Shown piece after piece: positions 1 to 5,153 of a stretch of DNA of 5,176 nt. The number at the start of each line of letters is the position of its first letter. The first letter of the stretch is position 1. The notes beneath the pieces are model-generated. The model made no database searches. It was not told the DNA's origin and was given only the letters and a program-made list of their open reading frames with translations. Origin of the DNA: DATDAH01 sp036525535 (GTDB lineage Bacteria; Actinomycetota; Acidimicrobiia; Acidimicrobiales; DATDAH01). The stretch is taken from positions 1-5,176 of the forward strand of contig DATDAH010000059.1 of the NCBI GenBank assembly GCA_036525535.1, written 5' to 3'. Position numbers and translations under genes: made by a program.

Positions 1-1578
1 CCCCAGATCGGCGAGACGAGCCGGAACTTCCGTCAACTCGGCATCGGGTACGCCAACCTCGGCGCGCTGCTGATGGCGCTGGGCTACGCCTATGACTCGC
101 CCGAGGGACGGGCGTGGGCGGCGGCGCTCACGTCGCTGATGACGGGTCACTCGTACGCGGTGAGCGCCAAGACAGCGGCCCGCATGGGGCCGTTCGCCGG
201 ATTCGCCGAGAACGAGGAGCACATGCTGCGGGTGCTGGACCAGCACCGCGAGAAGATGGCCGACATCGACGAGGAGCTCGTGCCCATCGACCTCCTGTCC
301 GCCGCCCAGCAGGCCTGGGACCAGGCCTGTGCCACGGCCGCCATCCACGGTGTGCGCAACGCCCAGGCCTCGGTCCTCGCCCCCACAGGGACGATCGGGC
401 TGATGATGGACTGCGACACCACGGGCGTCGAGCCCGACCTCGGCCTGACCAAGATGAAGAAGCTGGTCGGCGGCGGGACGATGACCATCGTCAACCAGAC
501 GGTCCCCCGGGCCCTGCGGAACCTCGGCTACGCCGACGCCGAGGTCACCGCGATCGTCGACTACATCGACCGCGAGAAGTCGATCCTCGGCGCCCCGGCC
601 CTGAAGGCCGAGCACATCGCCGTGTTCGCCTGTTCGATGGGCGACAACGCCATCCACTACTCGGGTCACGTGCGGATGATGGGGGCGGTCCAGCCCTTCA
701 TCTCCGGCGCCATCTCCAAGACGGTGAACATGCCCGAGGACGTCACCGTCGAGGACGTCGAGCAGCTCCACATCGACGCCTGGCGCCTCGGCGTGAAGGC
801 CGTCGCCATCTACCGGGACAACTGCAAGGTGGCCCAGCCCTTGGCCATGGCCAAGAAGGACGGGGCGTCCGACGACGCCCCGTCCGATGCCGCGCCGCCG
901 CAGGTCGTCGAGCGGGTCGTCGAGCGGGTCGTCCAGGAGCCGTACCGCCAGAAGCTGACCAAGACCCGCCGGGCCCGCACCTTCGAGTTCCGGGTGGCCG
1001 ACTGCAAGGGCTTCGTGACCGTCGGGGAGTACGAGGACGGCCGTCCGGGCGAGATCTTCATCTCGGTCTCCAAGCAGGGCTCGACCCTGGCCGGGATCAT
1101 GGACGCCTTCGCCATCTCCATCAGCCACGGCCTGCAGTACGGCGTGCCGCTGCGCAGCTTCGTGGACACGTTCACGGGCATGCGCTTCGAGCCCGCGGGC
1201 ATGACCGATGACGAAGACATCCGCTTCGCCACCAGCCTGATGGACTACCTGTTCCGCAAGCTGGCGATCCTCTACCTGTCACCCGAGGAGCGGGCCGAGC
1301 TCGGCATCCACACCATCAGCGAGCGGACCCAGCCCACGCTGCCCGGCGTCGAGGAGACGGTGACCGAGACGGTCCAGGGCCAGGACATCACACCGGACCC
1401 GCCCTCCATCGAGTCGGCGTCGACGCTGGACCTGGACCTGGACCTGACCCAGGCCAAGTCCCCGGTCCCCGTGGCCGACGTCAACGCCCCCCTCTGCATG
1501 CAGTGCGGCATCCAGATGCAGCGCGCCGGCTCCTGCCACGCCTGCCCCAGCTGCGGCACCACCAGCGGCTGCAGCTGA
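1..1578 (+). CDS. nrdJ: Adenosylcobalamin-dependent (class II) ribonucleotide reductase, C-terminal 525 residues, 5'-truncated by window edge
   Basis: Class II reductases convert ribonucleotides to deoxyribonucleotides in the cytoplasm using a cobalamin-generated radical, independent of oxygen. The reading frame is open from base 1, so the gene starts upstream; actinobacterial relatives are roughly 900-960 residues. Counting visible residues, the barrel fragment begins with the conserved RQLGIGYANLGALLM (9-24 region). The PTGTIG loop at 128-133, which in the family contacts the substrate phosphates, is followed by DTTGVEPD. GHVRMMGAVQPFISGAISKT and the AIYRDNCK motif close the catalytic domain near residue 276. 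A low-complexity VVER linker (about 280-320) leads to a TSCPD domain (about 324-424: GFVTVGEYEDGRPGEIFI, QYGVPL). After a variable linker with LDLDLDL, a C-terminal cysteine cluster (CMQC, CHACPSC, terminal GCS) matches the redox tail that re-reduces the active site. The radical-bearing cysteine lies upstream and cannot be checked. The start and any cobalamin riboswitch are outside the window. Confidence 0.97.
   Translation, partial: PQIGETSRNFRQLGIGYANLGALLMALGYAYDSPEGRAWAAALTSLMTGHSYAVSAKTAARMGPFAGFAENEEHMLRVLDQHREKMADIDEELVPIDLLSAAQQAWDQACATAAIHGVRNAQASVLAPTGTIGLMMDCDTTGVEPDLGLTKMKKLVGGGTMTIVNQTVPRALRNLGYADAEVTAIVDYIDREKSILGAPALKAEHIAVFACSMGDNAIHYSGHVRMMGAVQPFISGAISKTVNMPEDVTVEDVEQLHIDAWRLGVKAVAIYRDNCKVAQPLAMAKKDGASDDAPSDAAPPQVVERVVERVVQEPYRQKLTKTRRARTFEFRVADCKGFVTVGEYEDGRPGEIFISVSKQGSTLAGIMDAFAISISHGLQYGVPLRSFVDTFTGMRFEPAGMTDDEDIRFATSLMDYLFRKLAILYLSPEERAELGIHTISERTQPTLPGVEETVTETVQGQDITPDPPSIESASTLDLDLDLTQAKSPVPVADVNAPLCMQCGIQMQRAGSCHACPSCGTTSGCS
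904..933 (+). repeat. In-frame 12-bp tandem repeat encoding the VVER linker
   Basis: Two exact copies of gtcgtcgagcgg (904-915 and 916-927) are followed by a half copy, gtcgtc (928-933). They encode VVERVVERVV in the flexible linker between the catalytic barrel and the TSCPD domain of NrdJ. VVER-type repeats at this point are common in the family, so this is an ordinary linker and not a mobile or regulatory repeat. Confidence 0.8.
1426..1443 (+). repeat. In-frame hexamer repeat (ctggac x3) in the NrdJ tail linker
   Basis: Three exact ctggac copies encode LDLDLD, followed by ctg for a further Leu, in the variable linker between the TSCPD domain and the C-terminal cysteine cluster. It is a low-complexity spacer, possibly prone to slippage. 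The linker probably only gives the redox tail reach. Confidence 0.7.
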
Positions 1579-1581
1579 CGC

Positions 1582-2184
1582 TCAGTCCTTCGGGGCCCAC
1601 TCGTCGCGGGTGTTGAGACGGGGGAAGGGTTCGTCGGGGACGGCGACGTCCAGGGCGGCGCACAGGGGTCCCCAGCCGTCGGCGACCGTCCACTCGAGGA
1701 GGCGGTCGGCGGGCACGGTGGCGCGGACGGCGGTGTAGTGGGCCTCGAAGGCGGCGAGGGTGGCGGCCTTGTCGTCCAGGTCGAGGGTGAAGCGGTTGCC
1801 GAAGAGGGTGCGGATGAACGTGGTCCACGGGTCATCCGGCTTGGCGTCCTCGAGCATCGACACGAAGATCGTCGAGCGGGCGCTCTCGTACCAGGCGTCG
1901 GGATCCCGGACCGACAGCAGGACGAGGGCGTCGGGGTAGTGGTCGGTCAGCTCCCGCCAGAAGGACACGCCGGGCCAGTCCACGATCGACCGGTAGCCAT
2001 CGAGCACCTCGTCCCAGTCGACGGGCTCGCCCCGGGCGGCGGCGGTCCACATCGGCACCTGCTCGGGGTTGAAGGCCACTTCGAACATGTGATGGCACGG
2101 CCCGCCCAGTAGCTGCTCGAGCGCCGCCTTCAACGAGGTCGTCCCCGTCCGCCCCAGTCCCGCCCCGACTACGTGGATGGTCAT
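1582..2184 (-). CDS. Sulfotransferase-family protein (cytosolic, GLGRTGTTSLK type)
   Basis: This 200-residue protein has the P-loop-like fold of PAPS-dependent sulfotransferases. The 5'-phosphosulfate loop is at the extreme N-terminus (GAGLGRTGTTSLKAAL, residues 7-22). The 3'-phosphate motif is LLSVRDPDAWYESARST (89-105), with R93 and S101 as the expected ligands. The late motifs EWTVADGWGPLC (164-175) and PDEPFPRLNTRDEW (183-196) are typical of the bacterial Sulfotransfer_4-like subgroup. No signal peptide or membrane segment is visible, so it is probably cytosolic. Its stop lies 3 bases from the nrdJ stop, and the genes converge. The ATG at 2184 is the only start placed right before the nucleotide-binding strand; no clear Shine-Dalgarno precedes it. 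A TACGGT (2195-2200, - strand) 10 bases upstream might be a -10 element for a very short leader. The acceptor substrate is unknown, and some members may not be active sulfotransferases. Confidence 0.88.
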   Translation of the reverse strand: MTIHVVGAGLGRTGTTSLKAALEQLLGGPCHHMFEVAFNPEQVPMWTAAARGEPVDWDEVLDGYRSIVDWPGVSFWRELTDHYPDALVLLSVRDPDAWYESARSTIFVSMLEDAKPDDPWTTFIRTLFGNRFTLDLDDKAATLAAFEAHYTAVRATVPADRLLEWTVADGWGPLCAALDVAVPDEPFPRLNTRDEWAPKD

Positions 2185-2208
2185 GACGCCGGCGACCGTA
2201 CCGCACCG

Positions 2209-2256
2209 TTCTGGCCTCTGATCTGCCGGTCAGAGGGAGCAGATCAGAGGCCAGAA
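2209..2256 (-). terminator. Perfect 18-bp inverted repeat, probable U-tract-less terminator after the DoxX gene
   Basis: Left arm ttctggcctctgatctgc (2209-2226) and right arm gcagatcagaggccagaa (2239-2256) are perfectly complementary with a 12-base loop. It begins 25 bases past the DoxX stop on the - strand and ends 24 bases before the sulfotransferase start. No T-run follows in either direction, which is common in high-GC actinobacteria, so a terminator of the DoxX transcript is the likeliest role. An operator for the sulfotransferase, or an mRNA-stabilising hairpin, is also possible. A third copy of the 7-mer tcagagg at 2230-2236 permits an alternative 7-bp pairing with 2215-2221. Confidence 0.7.
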
Positions 2257-2281
2257 GCGGGTGTGGCGGGTCGGGGTTCGA

Positions 2282-2875
2282 TCAAGCGGAGCGGAGGAGG
2301 TCGACGTACTCGGGGTCGACCCGGTCGACGACGGGCACGGGATGCGTCCGCCGCTCGGCGCGGCGCACGACCTGACCCTGGATGACGCCGACGCCTACGC
2401 CGACGCCGGCCCAAGCCGCCAGCGCGATCAGCAGCTTGGACGGGCGCACTCGCAGCAGACGATCGAGGCTGAACCTTCCCGGGCCGACCAGGGCGATGGC
2501 CGTCGCCGCGGCGACGTTCGTCAACGTGAGCTCAGGGCCGCCGTCAGCGACGAACGGGCCCTTGCCCCGGTGGGCCGTCTGGCTGGCCACGGCCATCGTC
2601 CCGATGATCGCCATCGGGCCGAGGGGGCCGCCCAGACCCGCCGCGGTCAGCGTCCCGCCCACCAGCTCCGACCCGGCGGCCGCCGCGGCCATCTCCCGAC
2701 CCGGAGCCAGATCCAGGTCCTCCTCGAAGTGTTGGCCGGCTCGGTCGAGGCCGGGGCCGTTGAGGACGCCGAACATCTTCTGGGCGCCGTGGGCGGCGAC
2801 ATAGCCACCGACCATCCCCCGGAGGCCGAGGAGGGCGGCATCGGCGATGATCGAGGTGCGGGTCCTGAAGAGCAT
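2282..2875 (-). CDS. DoxX-family integral membrane protein
   Basis: The product has 197 residues with about four hydrophobic segments: roughly 12-36, 64-98 (probably two helices broken by GGPLGP), 117-131 and 147-166. The DoxX signature pieces are present: GLRGMVGGYVAAHGAQKMFG (17-36; compare the usual HGxQKLFG) and the GxGPF...GGPEL followed by ALVGPGRFSLDRLL (128-141). DoxX proteins are inner-membrane proteins of mostly undefined role. Some members are linked to quinone or thiosulfate oxidation, or to redox-stress complexes, but nothing here assigns a substrate. The last helix contains a GVGVGVGV run, and the tail (168-197) is charged and probably cytoplasmic. The ATG at 2875 sits directly after GGCGGGAGTC; GGGAG is close to the start, so TAGG further upstream may assist. 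It starts 60 bases after the regulator's stop on the same strand. Confidence 0.85.
   Translation of the reverse strand: MLFRTRTSIIADAALLGLRGMVGGYVAAHGAQKMFGVLNGPGLDRAGQHFEEDLDLAPGREMAAAAAGSELVGGTLTAAGLGGPLGPMAIIGTMAVASQTAHRGKGPFVADGGPELTLTNVAAATAIALVGPGRFSLDRLLRVRPSKLLIALAAWAGVGVGVGVIQGQVVRRAERRTHPVPVVDRVDPEYVDLLRSA
2384..2407 (-). repeat. Hexamer tandem repeat encoding GVGVGVGV in the last DoxX helix
   Basis: On the + strand, gacgcc, gacgcc, tacgcc and gacgcc follow one another without gaps, giving alternating Gly-Val on the - strand (about residues 157-164). It is a low-complexity transmembrane stretch. Gain or loss of one unit would keep the frame and change the helix length by two residues. 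Confidence 0.7.
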
Positions 2876-2923
2876 GACTCCCGCCTACCCCGTCCTGCCG
2901 CCGCTGATGACTGGCGGGAGGTC
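2876..2923 (-). promoter_or_regulatory. Inverted repeat covering the DoxX ribosome-binding region
   Basis: Read on the - strand, gacctcccgcc (2923-2913) can pair with ggcgggagtc (2885-2876), giving ten base pairs with one bulged C and a 27-base loop. The 3' arm contains the GGGAG that would serve as Shine-Dalgarno and ends directly at the ATG (2875). The hairpin could mask the ribosome-binding site, or it could be a terminator for the upstream regulator gene. The pairing is seen in the sequence; either function is inference. Confidence 0.45.
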
Positions 2924-2935
2924 AGTACTGGGATT

Positions 2936-4321
2936 TCAGGCGAGGGCGGCCAGCCCCGTGACGAGGGCGTCCAGGGCGGCCGGGAAGGCGTGCTCGGGGG
3001 GCGTGCCGTAGCCGACGACGACGCCGGTGCGACGAGCCTCGTCGTGATACGAGGGCCCGAGGGCACCGACGCCCACCTCCCGGGCCAGCAGCCCGTCGAC
3101 GACGGGGGCTTCCGGTCGACCGTCGAGGTCGAGGACGACATGGAGCCCGGCGGCGATCCCGGAGGGCTCGAGGTGGGGCACCGCGTCCGCCAGGGCCTCG
3201 AGGAGGGCGTCCCGGCGTCGCCGGTAGCGGACCCGGGCCCCGCGGAGCTGGCGGTCGTAGGTCCCCGAAGTCACCAGCTCGGCGAGGGTGAGCTGTTCCA
3301 ACACCGACGTGTGGCGGTCGGCGAGGTGCTTGGCCTGGAACAGGTCCTCGCGCAGGGCGCTGGGCACGGCCATCCACGCAAGGCGCAGGCCGGGGGCCAG
3401 GCTCTTGGCCGCGGTGCCGACGTAGAGGACGTGCTCCGGGTCCAGGGCCTGCAGGGCCCCGACGGGCTGACGGTCGTAGCGGAGCTCGCCGTCGTAGTCA
3501 TCCTCCACGACGAGCCCGCCGGTGGCGCGGGCCCAGGCCACCGCCGCGGCCCGCCGCTCGGGCGCGAGCGTCGGGCCTGACGGGTACTGGTGGGCCGGCG
3601 TGAGGACGACGGCGCCGACGCCGTCGATGTCGTCCAAGCGGGCGCCGTCGTCGTCCACGGGCAGGGGTACGACCTCCAGCCCCGCGGCCCGGACGGTGGC
3701 CCGGTAGTGGGGGATGCACGGGTCCTCCATGCCCACGGCGGTGACGCCCCGGGTGGCCAGGACCCGGCAGGTCAGATCCAGCGCCTGGCTCCAGCCCGAG
3801 CACCCCACGACGTGGTCGGCGTCGGTGACCACGCCCCGCACCCGACCGAGATAGGCCGACAGGGCCTCGCGCAGGGTGGGATGGCCGAAGGGGTGCCCGT
3901 AGCCGAGGTCGGCGTCCGGCATGGTGCGCAGGACCTGGCGCTGGGCCGCGGCCCACGCCCGCCGGGGAAAGGCCGACAGGTCGGGGCTGCCCGGCTTGAA
4001 GTCGTGCCGGGGTCGCGGCGCGGGCGCGGTGATGACCGCCTTGGGCGGCTCGCCCCCCGCTCCCGGCGCCACGGTCGTCGCCGCCCCCTGTCGGGCCACC
4101 AGCCACCCCTCGGCGGTGAGCTGGGCGTAGGCCTCGGTCACGGTGCCCCGGGCCACGCCCAGGTCGGCGGCCAGCGCCCGGGACGAGGGGAGGCGGTCGC
4201 CGGCGAGGAGGCGTCCATCGCGGATGGCGTCCCGCAGGGCCCGCTCGAGGGCGGACCGTCGACCGTCGACCTCGGTCAGGTCGACGAGGAGATCCACCGA
4301 ACTGGCCCACGTCGTTGCCAT
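2936..4321 (-). CDS. MocR/GabR-type transcriptional regulator (GntR winged helix fused to a PLP aminotransferase-like domain)
   Basis: This is a 461-residue protein of normal length for the family. Residues 21-85 form the GntR winged helix: RSALERALRDAIRDGRL, then LPSSRALAADLGVARGTVTEAY and LTAEGWLVARQG. After a linker (about 86-115), the fold-type I aminotransferase domain carries GCSGWSQALDL (173-183), TPAHQYPSGPTLAPERR (241-257), VVEDDYDGELRYD (271-283; D274 and Y276 match cofactor-contacting residues of GabR) and VGTAAKSLAPGLRLAW (301-316). K306 is the predicted Schiff-base lysine for PLP. Such proteins are cytoplasmic dimers that usually sense PLP or an amino compound and often regulate a divergent gene, here the lyase operon. 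The start at 4321 is chosen because MATTWASSVDLL is a usual N-terminus just before the helix; the frame stays open upstream, but that part lies across the intergenic region and the opposite gene. AAGG (4334-4331) is 9 bases upstream. The effector is unknown. Confidence 0.93.
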   Translation of the reverse strand: MATTWASSVDLLVDLTEVDGRRSALERALRDAIRDGRLLAGDRLPSSRALAADLGVARGTVTEAYAQLTAEGWLVARQGAATTVAPGAGGEPPKAVITAPAPRPRHDFKPGSPDLSAFPRRAWAAAQRQVLRTMPDADLGYGHPFGHPTLREALSAYLGRVRGVVTDADHVVGCSGWSQALDLTCRVLATRGVTAVGMEDPCIPHYRATVRAAGLEVVPLPVDDDGARLDDIDGVGAVVLTPAHQYPSGPTLAPERRAAAVAWARATGGLVVEDDYDGELRYDRQPVGALQALDPEHVLYVGTAAKSLAPGLRLAWMAVPSALREDLFQAKHLADRHTSVLEQLTLAELVTSGTYDRQLRGARVRYRRRRDALLEALADAVPHLEPSGIAAGLHVVLDLDGRPEAPVVDGLLAREVGVGALGPSYHDEARRTGVVVGYGTPPEHAFPAALDALVTGLAALA

Positions 4322-4329
4322 CGGAATGG

Positions 4330-4335
4330 ACCTTA
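4330..4335 (-). promoter_or_regulatory. TAAGGT: possible -10 element or Shine-Dalgarno for the MocR gene
   Basis: TAAGGT on the - strand fits the actinobacterial TANNNT -10 pattern and ends 8 bases before the regulator ATG, which would give a leaderless or nearly leaderless mRNA. The same bases contain AAGG at a good Shine-Dalgarno distance (9 bases), so the two readings cannot be separated by sequence. No convincing -35 is visible. Confidence 0.3.
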
Positions 4336-4355
4336 TCGTTGGACCACTTCGGCCG

Positions 4356-4361
4356 TAGGTT
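4356..4361 (+). promoter_or_regulatory. TAGGTT: possible -10 element of the leader ORF/lyase operon
   Basis: TAGGTT fits TANNNT and ends 7 bases before the GTG at 4369, the spacing expected when transcription starts at the start codon. It lies just downstream of the tandem repeat. Alternatively AGG (4357-4359) could act as a weak Shine-Dalgarno 9 bases from the GTG. No good -35 is visible. Confidence 0.3.
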
Positions 4362-4368
4362 CCTTTCT

Positions 4369-4443
4369 GTGGAACGCATCGACCCTTGGAAGACCGCCGA
4401 GTCCGTCGACCCCTCCCGCCTCGCATCGGCGGTGCGGGCATGA
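4369..4443 (+). CDS. Putative 24-codon leader ORF overlapping the lyase start (ATGA)
   Basis: A GTG-initiated frame encodes 24 residues beginning MERIDPWKTAESVDPS and ending LASAVRA. Its TGA (4441-4443) overlaps the lyase ATG (4440-4442) in the four-base ATGA arrangement typical of translationally coupled genes. Twenty of its 24 codons end in G or C. Over the overlapping stretch 4386-4439 this frame has 16 of 18, against 12 of 18 for the frame that would extend the lyase. No run of a single amino acid suggests classical attenuation, and there is no signal peptide, membrane segment or domain. I do not recognise the peptide. It could be a regulatory leader peptide, a small protein, or a chance frame in GC-rich DNA. 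Confidence 0.4.
   Translation: MERIDPWKTAESVDPSRLASAVRA
4416..4432 (+). promoter_or_regulatory. Short hairpin just upstream of the lyase start codon
   Basis: ccgcc (4416-4420) pairs with ggcgg (4428-4432) around a 7-base loop, ending 7 bases before the lyase ATG and covering the only purine-rich stretch near a Shine-Dalgarno position. Ribosomes translating the 24-codon leader would melt it, which fits translational coupling. Five GC pairs are easily found by chance in DNA of this composition. Confidence 0.3.
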
Positions 4444-5153
4444 GCGCCGGGACGCTCCGGGACCTGCACCAGCGGCGGCCGCTGGTGCTGCCCAACGTCT
4501 GGGACGCGGCGTCGGCCCGCGCCTTCGCCGCCGCCGGGTTTCCCGCCCTCGCCACCAGCAGCGGGGCGGTGGCCAACGTCCTCGGCCACGAGGACCACGA
4601 GCAGGCGCCGGTCGACGAGGTCCTGGCCGCCATCGCCCGGATCACCCGGTCGGTCGACATCCCGGTCACGGCGGACTTCGAATCCGGTTACGGCCTGGCC
4701 CCGGACGAGATCGTCGACCGTCTCCTCGAGGCCGGCGCCGTGGGCTGCAACCTCGAGGACACCGACCACGCGGTCGGCGCCCCGCGTCCCACGGCCGTCC
4801 AGGCCGAGCGCCTCGGCACCGTCGTCGAGATCGCCGCCGGGCGCCTGGTCGTCAACGCCCGGGTCGACACGTACGTGTCCGGGGACGGCGACGACGACGA
4901 CGCCATCGCCCGGGCCATCGCCTATCTCGCCGCCGGGGCGGACTGCGCGTACCCCATCGGCCGGCTCGACGACGCCACCACGGCCCGCCTGGCCGACGCC
5001 ATCCCCGGACCCGTCAACGTGCTGGCCTACCCCGGCGGGCCGACCGTCGAGCGCCTCGGGGCCCTGGGTGTGGCCCGCCTGACGTTCGGCTCCGGGCTCT
5101 TCAAGGAGGCAATGGCGACGGTGACCGCCCGCGCCGAGGAGCTCGCACCGTGA
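4440..5153 (+). CDS. Isocitrate lyase/phosphoenolpyruvate mutase-superfamily protein
   Basis: This 237-residue TIM-barrel protein belongs to a superfamily that makes or breaks C-C or P-C bonds next to a carboxylate, using Mg2+. Visible blocks: LVLPNVWDAASARAFAAAGF (15-34), ATSSGAVANVLGHED (38-52; the TSS turn binds substrate carboxylate in relatives), IPVTADFESGYG (74-85; D79 and E81 at metal-ligand positions), GAVGCNLEDT (99-108) and LVVNARVDTYV (136-146; R141). A KKCGH-like catalytic cysteine loop of isocitrate and methylisocitrate lyases is absent, so those activities are unlikely. The compact length fits the broad, poorly characterised subgroup that includes oxaloacetate decarboxylase-like and PEP-hydrolase-like members. 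ATG 4440 is chosen because relatives begin shortly before the LHxxxPLVLPN block; a TTG at 4386 in frame would add 18 residues unlike the family. It is divergent from the MocR gene, its probable regulator, and is cytosolic. The substrate is unknown. Confidence 0.88.
   Translation: MSAGTLRDLHQRRPLVLPNVWDAASARAFAAAGFPALATSSGAVANVLGHEDHEQAPVDEVLAAIARITRSVDIPVTADFESGYGLAPDEIVDRLLEAGAVGCNLEDTDHAVGAPRPTAVQAERLGTVVEIAAGRLVVNARVDTYVSGDGDDDDAIARAIAYLAAGADCAYPIGRLDDATTARLADAIPGPVNVLAYPGGPTVERLGALGVARLTFGSGLFKEAMATVTARAEELAP

Larger units (their letters stand above)
4322..4368. promoter_or_regulatory. Divergent promoter region with tandem 13-bp repeat, candidate MocR operator
   Basis: This short gap separates the regulator start (4321, -) from the leader ORF (4369, +). 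Two adjacent imperfect 13-mers, atggaccttatcg (4326-4338) and ttggaccacttcg (4339-4351), share TGGACC and TCG at the same offsets (9 of 13 positions). MocR-family regulators typically bind direct repeats between themselves and their divergent target, so this is the natural operator. The first copy overlaps the regulator's own promoter or ribosome-binding region, consistent with autoregulation. An additional inverted repeat, gttcc (4359-4363) and ggaac (4371-4375), spans the leader start. Confidence 0.55.

Noticed and set aside
114..1211. Long + strand open frame inside nrdJ encoding an Arg/Gly/Pro-rich product
   Set aside because: It is out of frame with the unmistakable NrdJ protein, has the low-complexity composition typical of shadow frames in GC-rich DNA, and has no domain.
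1738..2112. + strand frame antisense to the sulfotransferase gene
   Set aside because: It is Gly/Val/Glu-rich with no recognisable domain, while the opposite strand has clear PAPS-binding motifs.
2261..3580. 439-codon + strand frame crossing the hairpin gap, the DoxX gene and the MocR 3' half
   Set aside because: It runs antisense to two well-supported genes and lies across their intergenic regions; its protein is Gly/Glu/Arg low complexity without motifs.
4386..4439. TTG start at 4386 for the lyase
   Set aside because: The added 18 residues do not match the family, have poorer third-position G/C than the competing 24-codon frame, and lack a Shine-Dalgarno.
4322..4669. N-terminal extension of the MocR protein to an ATG at 4669
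   Set aside because: The extra 116 residues would lie antisense to the lyase and its leader, do not resemble the family, and the 461-residue form already has the normal N-terminus and length.
3498..4769. 423-codon - strand frame antisense to the lyase and overlapping the MocR gene
   Set aside because: It spans the divergent control region and both flanking genes, both of which have conserved family motifs in other frames; its composition is that of a shadow.
4883..4901. Run of gac triplets in the lyase gene
   Set aside because: It simply encodes a short Asp-rich surface loop (GDGDDDD); low complexity without further structure.
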